In this document: positions 9,747 through 18,177 of the stretch, in pieces
Numbering within the stretch: position 1 is the first letter of the stretch
Layout: every line of letters starts with the position of its first letter
Assembly (NCBI GenBank): GCA_900547395.1
Contig: URGP01000022.1
Span: 1-44,006 of the forward strand
Direction: 5' to 3'
Length of the DNA: 44,006 nucleotides
Source: an uncultured Opitutales bacterium
GTDB lineage: Bacteria; Verrucomicrobiota; Verrucomicrobiia; Opitutales; Intestinicryptomonadaceae
Program-made: the position numbers and the translations under genes
The notes under the pieces: model-generated
Database searches by the model: none
What the model saw: the letters and a program-made list of their open reading frames with translations, nothing else
What the model was told of the DNA's origin: nothing

Positions 9747-9793
9747 ACTGCGGTAGGAGTGTACACTTAGTACATGACTACTGCAGTATTTTT
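9747..9793 (+). terminator. Terminator-like hairpin in repeat unit 3
   Basis: The same two-part hairpin as in unit 2: ACTGCGGTAG at 9747-9756 with CTACTGCAGT at 9778-9787, TGTAC at 9760-9764 with GTACA at 9770-9774, and then five Ts at 9789-9793. Confidence 0.5.
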
Positions 9794-9822
9794 GTAAAAC
9801 GGAGCATCAGCGGCAATTTCAC

Positions 9823-12384
9823 CTACCTGAGAATTTCACGAGGAGCAGACGGTCCATTATCAGGACCAACAAACCCCTTGTCTTCAAGCTCGTCCATGAT
9901 GGAAGCCGCACGGTTATAGCCAATCCGCAATTTGCGCTGAATGAATGATACGCTCGCGCGCTTGGCGTCTTTCATCACCTTGAAAGCCTGCGGGGTAAGC
10001 TCGTCGTCCCACTCGCCCTCTATGCCGAAAGCACCGTCACCTGCGGCTTCAAGCTCGTCCTGCATCGCGCTTTCAAATTCGGGTTCGCCGTTTTCGGCAA
10101 CAGCCTCGACAATCTTTTCTATTTCACCGTCCGACATAAACGCGCCCTGCGCCCTTATCAAATCGGAAGAGCCCGGCGGAATGAAAAGCATGTCGCCCCA
10201 GCCAATGAGAGTTTCCGCGCCTTTTGAATCCAAAATCGTGCGGCTGTCGGTCGCGGAAGCCACTCTGAAACCAATTCTTGTCGGCAAGTTCGCCTTGATA
10301 AGCCCTGTTACGACATCGACTGACGGACGCTGGGTTGCGACAAGCAAATGAATGCCCGCCGCGCGCGCAAGCTGGGTAAGGCGCGCGATTGCCCCTTCCA
10401 CTTCCTTGCCCGCAACCATCATCATGTCGGCAAGCTCGTCGATTATGCAAACGATGTAAGGCATTTTCTTTTTCGGAATTTCGATTTCGTCGCCGTCGCC
10501 TTCCAAATCGTTTTCCATCGCGTTCATGCTCATTGCGCGCTCTTCGGGGGTCTGCTCGGCTTCGAGTTCCTTTGCGCGCTCCTGCTCCTCTTTGTCCTTC
10601 AAAATTTTCGCATTGAAGCCGATTATGTTTTTCACGCCGACTTTCTCGAAAATCTTGTAGCGTTTCATCATTTCTTTCACGAGCCAGTTTAAGGCTGTCG
10701 GAACTTTTTTGGGGTCGGTTACGACGGGAACAAGCATATGCGGCAGGGAATTGTAAACTTGAAGTTCGACAACTTTCGGGTCAACCATCACAAAGCGCAG
10801 GTCGTCGGGAGTGCATTTGTAAAGCAGTGAAGCCACAATTACATTTATGCAAACGCTCTTGCCACTTCCCGTAGAGCCTGCGATAAGAGCGTGCGGCATC
10901 TTTGCCAAATCCAAAACAACGGGCTTTCCCGTGACGTCTTTACCCAAGACAACAGGGATAGACGCCTTGCTTTCGTTCCACTCGCGCGACTCTATAATCT
11001 CGCGCATCGACACGTTTTGGCGCACCAAATTCGGGACTTCGATGCCGACAGTTCCCCTGCTTGTGGTCGAAACTCTGACATGGGCGGTTTTAAGCCCGAT
11101 TGCAAGGTCGTCTTCCATCGCGATAATTCTTCCTACTCTCACCCCAGGGTTTGGCTTTACCTCGTACCTCGTGATGACAGGTCCCGCGAAAACTTCCGAT
11201 GGGGCAACGCCGATTTTGAATTCGTCAAGTGTGCCGATTATCTGCGACATTCTCGATTCGTAGTCTTCCGCCTTTGCATCTTCCTTTTTTTGCGGAGCAT
11301 TCAGCAAATCAACAGATGGGAACTTATAATTGCCCTTTTTGATTTTTTGTTTCGGAGGCGTATATTTTTCCTCTTCCAATGTAGAGACTTTTAAAGACGG
11401 CAGGGGCGACGCGACATTTTCTCCCACTTCCGCAAGCGGACGCTTTTCAATCTTTGCGCCCGCGCCCAAAACTTCTTCAATGGCGGCAGTCCGTACAGGC
11501 GGAACTTCCTCTTTTTCGGGAATGCGCAAAGTAATGTCCTCGTCGTCAAGCTCCTCTTCCTCTGTGTCCTCCAAATCTTCTTTTTGAGGAGAAGCAAGAG
11601 GAGCATTGTCCTCTTCAAGACCGAACTCGACCTTCTTTTTGGAGCGAGGTTTTTTCGTGGGAGCTTGAAATATTCCCTCGTCCTCTTCTTTACTTTTTCT
11701 TTTAAACAGAGAGAAAAACGCCTTAAAAACACGCAAAATTCCCTTGCCGATGCAAACCAAAATTTTTACGGCAAGACGGGACGTTTCCTTTACCAGCTCA
11801 AGCGGGCTTTCCGTGAAAGAGGCAATAAAGGCGAACGCATACAAAACAGGCAAAATAATCGCGCTTCCGAAATAATCAACCGCGGGATGGACTGCATGCA
11901 AAAACAATAGCGTGCCGATTTTTCCGCCCCAGCCCGAACTGAAATATTCGGTCGAGTAAATACCGTTTAAATAATCCTGAATAAAAGCCGCCAAAACCGA
12001 AAGAAGCACGACGGCGGCAAGCATTGAAAAAAGCGGAGCCAAACGCATGAGCTTCGGCCTTTTCAAAAAACACAGCACGCCGACATACGCGACATAAACC
12101 AAAATGAGCCATGTCGAAACACCGAAAACCGAAAGCATGGCGCTGCAAAAAGTTGCCCCGATTTTTCCGCACAAGTTGCTTGCGGGAATGTCGGTTGAAT
12201 TTATGTGCATGGGATCATTAAAGAACGTCTCCTGCCCCGCGTCGTAGCCCGCAAGAGCCACGGAAAAGAATATCGCGGCAATCAAAAGGGCTATGCCCGC
12301 ATAAACGCGCCTGTTACCGGAAAGCTCCCCGATTTTCTCGGAGCGCGGTTCTTTCAAATTTTTTTTGGATTTCGCCGAAGCCAT
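9823..12384 (-). CDS. ftsK: DNA translocase FtsK/SpoIIIE
   Basis: 853 residues, a normal length for a short-linker FtsK. It pumps DNA at the division septum and helps resolve chromosome dimers. The N-terminal domain (about 27-195) has four to five membrane segments. An acidic, low-complexity linker follows (about 230-340, LEDTEEEELDDEDI). The motor domain has Walker A GSTGSGKS (about 503-510) and Walker B in the segment YIVCIIDELADMMM. The C-terminal gamma winged helix (about 790-853, VSFIQRKLRIGYNRAASIMD), which reads polar KOPS sites, is intact. It starts 4 bases after the recN stop, so the two are cotranscribed. The final codons and TAG stop lie inside the last, truncated unit of the 150-bp tandem repeat. 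FtsK is usually linked to envelope genes rather than to recN, so this pairing may be lineage-specific. Confidence 0.97.
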   Translation of the reverse strand: MASAKSKKNLKEPRSEKIGELSGNRRVYAGIALLIAAIFFSVALAGYDAGQETFFNDPMHINSTDIPASNLCGKIGATFCSAMLSVFGVSTWLILVYVAYVGVLCFLKRPKLMRLAPLFSMLAAVVLLSVLAAFIQDYLNGIYSTEYFSSGWGGKIGTLLFLHAVHPAVDYFGSAIILPVLYAFAFIASFTESPLELVKETSRLAVKILVCIGKGILRVFKAFFSLFKRKSKEEDEGIFQAPTKKPRSKKKVEFGLEEDNAPLASPQKEDLEDTEEEELDDEDITLRIPEKEEVPPVRTAAIEEVLGAGAKIEKRPLAEVGENVASPLPSLKVSTLEEEKYTPPKQKIKKGNYKFPSVDLLNAPQKKEDAKAEDYESRMSQIIGTLDEFKIGVAPSEVFAGPVITRYEVKPNPGVRVGRIIAMEDDLAIGLKTAHVRVSTTSRGTVGIEVPNLVRQNVSMREIIESREWNESKASIPVVLGKDVTGKPVVLDLAKMPHALIAGSTGSGKSVCINVIVASLLYKCTPDDLRFVMVDPKVVELQVYNSLPHMLVPVVTDPKKVPTALNWLVKEMMKRYKIFEKVGVKNIIGFNAKILKDKEEQERAKELEAEQTPEERAMSMNAMENDLEGDGDEIEIPKKKMPYIVCIIDELADMMMVAGKEVEGAIARLTQLARAAGIHLLVATQRPSVDVVTGLIKANLPTRIGFRVASATDSRTILDSKGAETLIGWGDMLFIPPGSSDLIRAQGAFMSDGEIEKIVEAVAENGEPEFESAMQDELEAAGDGAFGIEGEWDDELTPQAFKVMKDAKRASVSFIQRKLRIGYNRAASIMDELEDKGFVGPDNGPSAPREILR

Positions 12385-12388
12385 GATT

Positions 12389-14059
12389 TTAAGAAATTTT
12401 TGAAGTTAAAAGCTCCCTTGCGTGGGTCAATGCCGAAGCGGAATTTCTGTCGCCCAGCATTCGCGCAAGCTCCGAAACCCTCTCCTCGGAATTCGGATTT
12501 AATTCTGAAATTTTTACACTCGTAAACGAGTTTGTCTGGAATTTTTCAACCAACAAATGGTTTGCGCCGAACGCCGCGACCTGCGGCAGGTGGGTCACGC
12601 ACAAAACCTGATGCTCTCCCGAAAGCTTTGCAAGCTCGCCGCCGACTTCCGCCCCGATTTCCCCTCCGACGTTCGCGTCCACTTCGTCAAACACAAGAAG
12701 CGCGGTGTGGTCGGCGTCCGCCATGGTGGTTTTTATCGCAAGCATTACCCTTGCAAGCTCTCCGCTTGAAGCGATTTTTGCAAGAGGGAGCGGCGCCTGC
12801 CCGGGATTTGCGCTGAATTCAAACTCGCAAACACTGCCGCAATCAGCCCCCGCGACTTCTGACGCCGTTATGCGGACTTTGAAGTCGGGACGTTTAAACC
12901 CCGTCTTTTTGAGAAGCGAAACCACTTTCTTTTCAAGCAAAGCCCCAGCTTTTTCGCGCTCTTTCAAAATTTTTTCGGAAATGGGGAAAATAAGAACTTT
13001 CAGCCTTTCGATGTTCTCCTCCTCCCTCTTAATGGAAACTTTGACGTCCCCTTGAAGGGCGATTTTCTGCGCCATTTCATCTCTGATTTTCAAGACTTCC
13101 CGCACACTCGAACCGTATTTTCTGCGGACGTTCAGCCACGCGTCCATTCTCTCGCGGATTTGGAGGGCGTCCTCTTCGGTAAAGGAGCAATTCTCTGAAA
13201 GCGAAGAAAACTCGTCGGATATGTCTGAAATTTCTATTGATACTTCGTTTATGCGGCGGGCGAGAGCCGATGCTTCCGCGCACGAATTTGAAATTTCGCC
13301 AGAAAGCCTGATGGCACACGCCAGCTTGTCGCAAACGCCGTCTTCGCCGCCAAGCATTTCGGCGACCGCCTGCGATTTTTCCAAAACTTCGCGAGAATTT
13401 TCCATGAGCTTGTAGGAATTTTCAAGCTCGGCTATTCCCTCTTCGGATAGGCGGAGCGCGTCTATTTTTTCTATTTGCGATTTTGCGAACTCCATTTCGT
13501 CCGCCGACATTTTTTTTGCGCCTTTAAGCTCCGCAATCCTTTTTTCCGACGCCAAAATTTCCCCGTAAAAAGCCAAATATTCCGCCTTTAATTCCCCGAT
13601 TTTTGCAAAATCGTCAAGCATCATCAGCTGGTTTTTTGAAGAAAACAGCTTTTGAGGCTCGTTGGAGCCGTGGAAATCGACCCAAAATTCCCCTATTTTT
13701 TGAAGGTTTGCAAGAGTCGAAAGCGAGCCGTTTACAAAACATTTGCCGGCCTTGTTTCTTTCAATTATTCTGCGAAGAACTAACGCGCCGTCCTCGCAGA
13801 CGGGCAAGCCGCAGTCTTTTAAAATTTCGTCGATGCGCCCCGTTTCGGTAAAATTAAGCACGGCTTCAACCGAACATCTTTCGGAATTTGAGCCGATAAT
13901 TTCCTTTCCCGCGCGGTTGCCCGCAAGAATTGAAAGCGCGCCCAAAAGAACGCTCTTGCCCGCGCCCGTCTCGCCCGTGACAACAGTAAATCCGCGCTTG
14001 AAGTCAAGCTGCGCGCTTTTCAAAAGCGCAAGATTTTCTATTTTTAAAAATTCCAGCAT
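12389..14059 (-). CDS. recN: DNA double-strand break repair protein RecN
   Basis: 556 residues, full length. This SMC-like ATPase gathers broken DNA ends for recombinational repair. The ATP-binding head is split: Walker A GETGAGKS (29-36) is near the N-terminus, while the signature and Walker B (SSGELARVML, LLVFDEVDANVGGE) and the THLPQVAAF switch are near the C-terminus. Between them is a coiled coil of Glu/Lys/Leu-rich helices, shorter than in true SMC proteins. It is the first gene of a recN-ftsK operon with only 4 bases between the genes. No LexA-type operator was recognised upstream. Confidence 0.96.
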   Translation of the reverse strand: MLEFLKIENLALLKSAQLDFKRGFTVVTGETGAGKSVLLGALSILAGNRAGKEIIGSNSERCSVEAVLNFTETGRIDEILKDCGLPVCEDGALVLRRIIERNKAGKCFVNGSLSTLANLQKIGEFWVDFHGSNEPQKLFSSKNQLMMLDDFAKIGELKAEYLAFYGEILASEKRIAELKGAKKMSADEMEFAKSQIEKIDALRLSEEGIAELENSYKLMENSREVLEKSQAVAEMLGGEDGVCDKLACAIRLSGEISNSCAEASALARRINEVSIEISDISDEFSSLSENCSFTEEDALQIRERMDAWLNVRRKYGSSVREVLKIRDEMAQKIALQGDVKVSIKREEENIERLKVLIFPISEKILKEREKAGALLEKKVVSLLKKTGFKRPDFKVRITASEVAGADCGSVCEFEFSANPGQAPLPLAKIASSGELARVMLAIKTTMADADHTALLVFDEVDANVGGEIGAEVGGELAKLSGEHQVLCVTHLPQVAAFGANHLLVEKFQTNSFTSVKISELNPNSEERVSELARMLGDRNSASALTHARELLTSKIS

Positions 14060-14152
14060 TCTTTTTCGTGTTATAAAAAAATTCCATTTGGGTTTTAGGG
14101 GAATTTGCCAAAGTTGTCAAACACGGCTAAAAAATATTTTCACTTTGCGAAT

Positions 14153-15868
14153 TTAATTTTCTCCGCCAACAAGCTTTAAGGCTATATCCCTATGGCGAAG
14201 CGCGCTGTTTGCGTCCCCCCGCCAGTCATACTGCCCTTTCGGGCAAGAACCTTTAAAATCCTTGATTTCTTTCGCAAGCCTTGCGATTTCCCCCGCGGCG
14301 GCTTCAACCGTTTTTTTCAACTTCCCGCTCTCAAATTCCCCTCCGCGCGAATAAAGACGCGCGCCGAAATACGCCTTGCAGACTTCCGAATGAAGCGAAG
14401 CAGTAATGTATGTCCTAAAAAAAAGCGGATGAATTTTCGCATAGTCGGCTTCTTTTAAATGAGGTTTTGCGCTTTCGACAAGCCTTAAACTCTCCTTTGC
14501 GAGATTTGCGGCATAGTCTTTTTCGGAAACGATGTCGCGAAAAATCCCCCAATCCATGCACTCGCGCTCCTCAATCAGCCCCTTTTCAAAAACATCTTTT
14601 ATCTCCCTTTCATAAACGCAGTTGCGCTTCTTATATCGGACAGGGGCAATCTTATTTACGACATCTTCCCAATAGCGGAATTTTTTATTTACCGCTCCCC
14701 CGACAAAAACTTCGGGCGGATTTAGCCACCTGCCGGACACATGGCGGTTGTACGCCCACTGGTTTTCGGCATAATTTAACCGCGAATGGTCGGCAGTATT
14801 CGTGCCGAGAGTATAGAGGCTCGACTTTGCTATTTCCAAGGCGTTTTCAAACGCGGGCTTCAAAAATTCAACTGCATTTTTGCCGTAATTTTTCGCGATA
14901 AATTCGCCGTAAAGCTCATCGAAACTTGTTTCGCCGCCAAATGCCTTGTCCAGCGCGAACAACTGAATTTCGTTTGGAGTGCCGAATATAGACGTGTCGC
15001 CATAGCGGTCGATGCGTGCGGCATAGCCAACCACGTTTTTATTTTTCAAAAAATTCTTCATCCTGCGCGACTGCGGTTCAACCCAAGTATTTGCAATAAC
15101 GCCCTGCCCGCTGTATTCATTGCCCAAATCGAACTCGACAACCATCGGTCGACCTAATTTTGAGATTATCGGATTGTCGGGATGAGTCAAAAAGAAGTCG
15201 TGCGGAGTTTCCTTCACCATCAATATTATTTCGGGATACTCCAATCTGCCAATACATTCGGTTATGTTTCGATACTCCTCCTTTGAGTAGGCAAAAGTTC
15301 TGATGTAAAGCTTCTTCTTCATTTCGCCGACAACGACGGATGCAATTTCGTTTACGGCTTTCGCAAGCTTTTCTCCTGGCGTTTTCATTTTCGAGGAATG
15401 CTGGGCTTCGACCCTTGCGCCCGTTTCAATAAACGTAAGCACAATCCCGTCAATGTCGGGCGCGAGAGACATCATTTCCCGATAGTCGCCCTTAAACCAT
15501 TCCCAAAAATCGGGATTGTCCAAGTCTATCCTGCCGCCCGCCGCGCTTCTGAAATTCTTGGGATAGTAATCAAGCCCGTACAAATTGTGGTCCCATGCAA
15601 GGACTTCTTTTATGCCCTTTTGATGTGCGAATTTAGCAAGGCGCGCGACGTTTTCGCGGACTTTCGGGGCGCGAATTTCCCTCAAATTGTGTATTATGTC
15701 ATGAGAAAGTTGAATTTGCGTCGCGCCGTATTTCTCTGCGGATTTTTCTATGGCAAGCTCCGCAAGAGGAATATTGTCGGACAATATCACAATAGAGCGG
15801 ACTTTCCCTTCGCCAAAAGCGACCAAAAAAAACGAGCAAGCTAACAATGCGGCAAAAAATGTTTTCAT
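14153..15868 (-). CDS. Secreted putative glycoside hydrolase (TIM-barrel, GH67-like impression)
   Basis: 571 residues with a clear signal peptide (MKTFFAALLACSFFLVAFG). The order of motifs suggests a TIM-barrel sugar hydrolase with a helical C-terminal domain: VLAWDHNLYGLDYYP (about 95), DIDGIVLTFIETGARVE with a possible catalytic acid (about 140-155), HDFFLTHPDNPI, VEFDLGNEYSG, and a tail with DWRGDANSALRHRDIALKL. The general feel is of alpha-glucuronidase-like proteins (GH67/GH115 clans), but I cannot align it confidently and do not name a substrate. A GGGAAG ribosome binding site lies upstream of the ATG. It is divergent from the djlA-like gene and separate from recN. Secretion and fold fit polysaccharide breakdown, together with the other secreted enzymes at 29.7 and 31.4 kb. 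Confidence 0.7.
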   Translation of the reverse strand: MKTFFAALLACSFFLVAFGEGKVRSIVILSDNIPLAELAIEKSAEKYGATQIQLSHDIIHNLREIRAPKVRENVARLAKFAHQKGIKEVLAWDHNLYGLDYYPKNFRSAAGGRIDLDNPDFWEWFKGDYREMMSLAPDIDGIVLTFIETGARVEAQHSSKMKTPGEKLAKAVNEIASVVVGEMKKKLYIRTFAYSKEEYRNITECIGRLEYPEIILMVKETPHDFFLTHPDNPIISKLGRPMVVEFDLGNEYSGQGVIANTWVEPQSRRMKNFLKNKNVVGYAARIDRYGDTSIFGTPNEIQLFALDKAFGGETSFDELYGEFIAKNYGKNAVEFLKPAFENALEIAKSSLYTLGTNTADHSRLNYAENQWAYNRHVSGRWLNPPEVFVGGAVNKKFRYWEDVVNKIAPVRYKKRNCVYEREIKDVFEKGLIEERECMDWGIFRDIVSEKDYAANLAKESLRLVESAKPHLKEADYAKIHPLFFRTYITASLHSEVCKAYFGARLYSRGGEFESGKLKKTVEAAAGEIARLAKEIKDFKGSCPKGQYDWRGDANSALRHRDIALKLVGGEN

Positions 15869-15982
15869 ATGCGAAACTTCCCTTTTATGGAAGCGAACGG
15901 TTTTCTTTTAGTAAAGCAAAAAATATATATTGCGTTTTTTATTGCTCCAAGCTTATTTTTTAAACTTAATGTTTTTACTATT

Positions 15983-16720
15983 ATGACTGGTAAAATTATA
16001 GGTGGAATTATCGGCGCAATGGTGGCGGGCCCGTGGGGAGCGGTTATAGGGGCCACAATCGGGCATTTCTCGGTCGATTCAAAATCCGGCGAAGGCGCGG
16101 GGCAGAACCAATTTCTGATTTTAATGTGCGAGGCGTCCGCAAAAATCGCAAAATCAAAAGGCGTCATAAAGAAAGAGGAAATAGCGGAGCTTGAAAGCAT
16201 ATTCAAAGAACTTCGCCTCGACAGCGAAGCGCGAAAGCGCGCAATCGGATATTTCAGAAGCGCGAAAAATTCCCCGCGTTCGCTAAATGAAATCGCCGAA
16301 GACTTCGCGGCACACTTCCCGTCTTTGGACGCGCGCCAGACATTTATCACGGTTTTAATCCGCATTGCGCTTGCAGACGGAGCCTTGCAGTCGGAAGAGA
16401 TGCGCGAACTGCGCATGGCGTGCGCCGCGCTAAACATAGACCCCTCCATTTTAAGCGGACTTGGCGGAACAAGAAACAGCTCGTCGTCCGCGCATTCATC
16501 ATCGGCAAGCCAAGACCTTGCGGAAGCCTACGCCGTTTTGGGAGTCAAGCCCGACGCCTCTTTGGACGAAATAAAAACAATATACCGCAAGAAATGCAAA
16601 GATCTCCATCCCGACGTTTTGCGCAGCAAGGGGCTGGGCGAATTTGCGATGAAGGCAATAGAAGCGGAACTTGTGAAAGTAAACGACGCCTATGAGCGCA
16701 TAATGAAAGCGAGACGCTAA
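15983..16720 (+). CDS. djlA: DjlA-like co-chaperone: TerB and J domains
   Basis: 245 residues from the ATG at 15983. I prefer this start to an in-frame one at 15869 because it opens into the typical DjlA N-terminal membrane hairpin (GKIIGGIIGAMVAGPWGAV). A TerB-like helical domain follows (about 45-150), then a Ser-rich linker (165-176), then a J domain (about 182-242) with the essential HPD intact (209-211, DLHPD). The family stimulates the ATPase of DnaK at the inner membrane. The order TM-TerB-J is that of E. coli DjlA. thiS begins one base after its stop, so they are cotranscribed; no functional link between the two is known. No Shine-Dalgarno is seen. Confidence 0.87.
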   Translation: MTGKIIGGIIGAMVAGPWGAVIGATIGHFSVDSKSGEGAGQNQFLILMCEASAKIAKSKGVIKKEEIAELESIFKELRLDSEARKRAIGYFRSAKNSPRSLNEIAEDFAAHFPSLDARQTFITVLIRIALADGALQSEEMRELRMACAALNIDPSILSGLGGTRNSSSSAHSSSASQDLAEAYAVLGVKPDASLDEIKTIYRKKCKDLHPDVLRSKGLGEFAMKAIEAELVKVNDAYERIMKARR

Positions 16721-16721
16721 A

Positions 16722-16931
16722 ATGAAAAAAATTAAAATCACGGCAAACGGAAAGCAATTTGAAATATCGGAAGGCAAAACCATATCGGAATTTGCAAAAG
16801 ACATGGGGCTAAACCCAAAAAGATGCGTCGTGGAGCTTAACAAAAAGGCGTTGAAATTTTCGGAATTTGAAAATCTGAAATTAAACGGCGGCGACGTTCT
16901 TGAAATTTTAAACCTTGTCGCGGGCGGATAA
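16722..16931 (+). CDS. thiS: Sulfur carrier protein ThiS
   Basis: 69 residues with a ubiquitin-like beta-grasp pattern and the diagnostic C-terminal Gly-Gly (LNLVAGG). The terminal Gly is adenylated by ThiF and converted to a thiocarboxylate that donates sulfur to the thiazole ring of thiamine. Length and the ending match ThiS; MoaD is usually longer. It starts one base after the djlA-like stop and is followed by a ThiF/MoeB-like gene, the expected activating partner. No thiG, thiH or other thiamine genes are in the window. Confidence 0.92.
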   Translation: MKKIKITANGKQFEISEGKTISEFAKDMGLNPKRCVVELNKKALKFSEFENLKLNGGDVLEILNLVAGG

Positions 16932-16998
16932 AAAATCCGAATGAAAATTATTGTTTAGAATTTTTCACAGCTCAAAACAACATATAAAAAAGACATTT

Positions 16999-17706
16999 AT
17001 GCAGGAAATTCCACCAGAGTTTGAACGCTACCAAAGGCAGATTGCCCTTGAAAATTTCGGCATAAAGTCCCAAAAAAAACTGCAAAATTCAAGTATCGCC
17101 ATAATCGGAGCGGGAGGAGTCGGCTCCGCGGCACTGCCCCTTTTGGTGGGAAGCGGCATCGGCAAAATCAAAATCATCGATTGCGACAAAGTTTCGCTTA
17201 CCAACCTCCACCGCCAAACAATTTATTCGGAAGGCGAAACAGATAAACCCAAAACCGACGCCGCAAAAGAAAGACTTTCAAAGCTGAATTCTTCCATAGA
17301 AATAGAGGCGTTCAACGTAAAAATAAGCGACGCAGACACCCTGAAAGAAATCCTTAAAAATACAGATATTTGCATCGACGCAACCGATTCCTTCAATACC
17401 CGTTTCATTGTTTCGGACACCTGCAAATCCTTGCAAATGCCTGAAATTTACGCAAGCGCACAAGGCTATGTTTCGCAGAATATCCTGTTTTGCAAAAATT
17501 TTTATCTGCGCGAATTTTTAGAAGAAGAAAATTCCGCACAAGGGAAGCCTCAAAATCTGCCAATATTTCCGCCTGCGGCGCATTTAAGCGGAATTTGGGC
17601 GGCGGCAACCGCAATAAAATATCTGGCAAAGATTGAAGATTTTAAGGCGGGATTTTTTAAATCCTACAATTTTTCAGACGACAAATTCACGCGCCTTGAA
17701 TTTTAA
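16999..17706 (+). CDS. thiF: ThiF/MoeB-type adenylyltransferase (E1-like)
   Basis: 235 residues from the ATG at 16999, chosen because the family begins with the pattern ERYQRQIALENFG that follows immediately; an in-frame extension to 16951 adds unconserved residues. It has a nucleotide-binding GAGGVG (37-42), NLHRQ with the arginine used in adenylation (69-73), a conserved Lys (K84 or K86 in TDKPKTDA) and DATDSFNTR (128-135). It should adenylate the C-terminus of the ThiS encoded 67 bases upstream. Unlike E. coli ThiF and MoeB, no pair of C-x-x-C zinc motifs is present, and the C-terminal part is short. ThiF is more likely than MoeB or HesA because of the ThiS neighbour. Confidence 0.85.
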   Translation: MQEIPPEFERYQRQIALENFGIKSQKKLQNSSIAIIGAGGVGSAALPLLVGSGIGKIKIIDCDKVSLTNLHRQTIYSEGETDKPKTDAAKERLSKLNSSIEIEAFNVKISDADTLKEILKNTDICIDATDSFNTRFIVSDTCKSLQMPEIYASAQGYVSQNILFCKNFYLREFLEEENSAQGKPQNLPIFPPAAHLSGIWAAATAIKYLAKIEDFKAGFFKSYNFSDDKFTRLEF

Positions 17707-17713
17707 AAATTTC

Positions 17714-17734
17714 CGGTTTTTACAACCGCGTTTT
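17714..17734 (+). terminator. Weak terminator after thiF
   Basis: CGGTT (17714-17718) pairs with AACCG (17724-17728) around 5 bases, followed by CG and TTTT. The stem is short. Confidence 0.35.
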
Positions 17735-18123
17735 CTCCCTTTGCAATTCCAATGACCAAATTTCGCGTATTTATAAATGAAAGATTTTTGCGCCGTCCTT
17801 CAAAAATTTTCCTAATATGTGAAAATAAATTCTGAAAAATTAGAACATTGCAAAGAAAGCATTTTGAATTTGCCGCCTGCGGACTTTGAAACACAGCCGA
17901 CTTTCAGCATTTTTTCCCAAAACATATATCGGCACACTTTTTTCGCGCCAAACACAACTTTAAAAAGCGCAAACGTTGCAATTTTTCCGTAAAAACTCCG
18001 CAAGCGCATTGATAAAATATTTTGCATTTTCGGTATGCAAAAAATTCTCAAAAACCTCTTTTAAGTTAAAATTTTCTACTCAAAAAACTTCAACAGTCCA
18101 TTAACAGCTTTATAATTGCGCAA
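17735..18123. other. AT-rich intergenic region, no gene seen
   Basis: This lies between convergent genes. The only sizeable frame (minus strand, 17812-18051) begins with TTG, has no Shine-Dalgarno and no recognisable composition, so I do not call it. No RNA gene was recognised. Confidence 0.5.
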
Positions 18124-18158
18124 ATAAAAAAGGCGCACAAGATTTTCCCGCGCGCCTT
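18124..18158 (-). terminator. Rho-independent terminator of the HEAT-repeat gene
   Basis: AAGGCGC (18130-18136) pairs with GCGCCTT (18152-18158) around a 15-base loop; on the minus strand it runs into TTTTTTATTTG. It starts about 20 bases after the stop at 18178. Confidence 0.75.
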
Positions 18159-18177
18159 AAATTTTACGAGTTAAACC

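Larger units (their letters stand above)
9423..9828. repeat. 150-bp noncoding tandem repeat, about 2.7 copies
   Basis: Three units are aligned by shared anchors. TGTAAAACGG occurs at 9491, 9641 and 9793 (spacing 150 and 152), and GTAGGTCAAATTGCCGTTCAG recurs 150 bases apart in the first two units. Unit 1 (about 9423-9600) is the most diverged and unit 3 is truncated at the ftsK stop codon. Each unit carries a two-part hairpin (ACTGCGGTAG / CTACTGCAGT around TGTAC / GTACA) followed by T-runs, and a long inverted repeat in which CGGCA(A/G)TTTCAC pairs with GGTAGGTCAAATTGCCG. No frame stays open across the units, so it is not coding. It fills the gap between two convergent genes. Confidence 0.85.

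Noticed and set aside
9423..9828. CRISPR array
   Set aside because: The units are 150 bp with similarity along their whole length, not short repeats separated by unique spacers of constant size, and no cas gene is nearby.
17812..18051. 79-codon minus-strand frame in the gap after thiF
   Set aside because: It starts with TTG, has no ribosome binding site, no recognisable domain and no conserved neighbour spacing.
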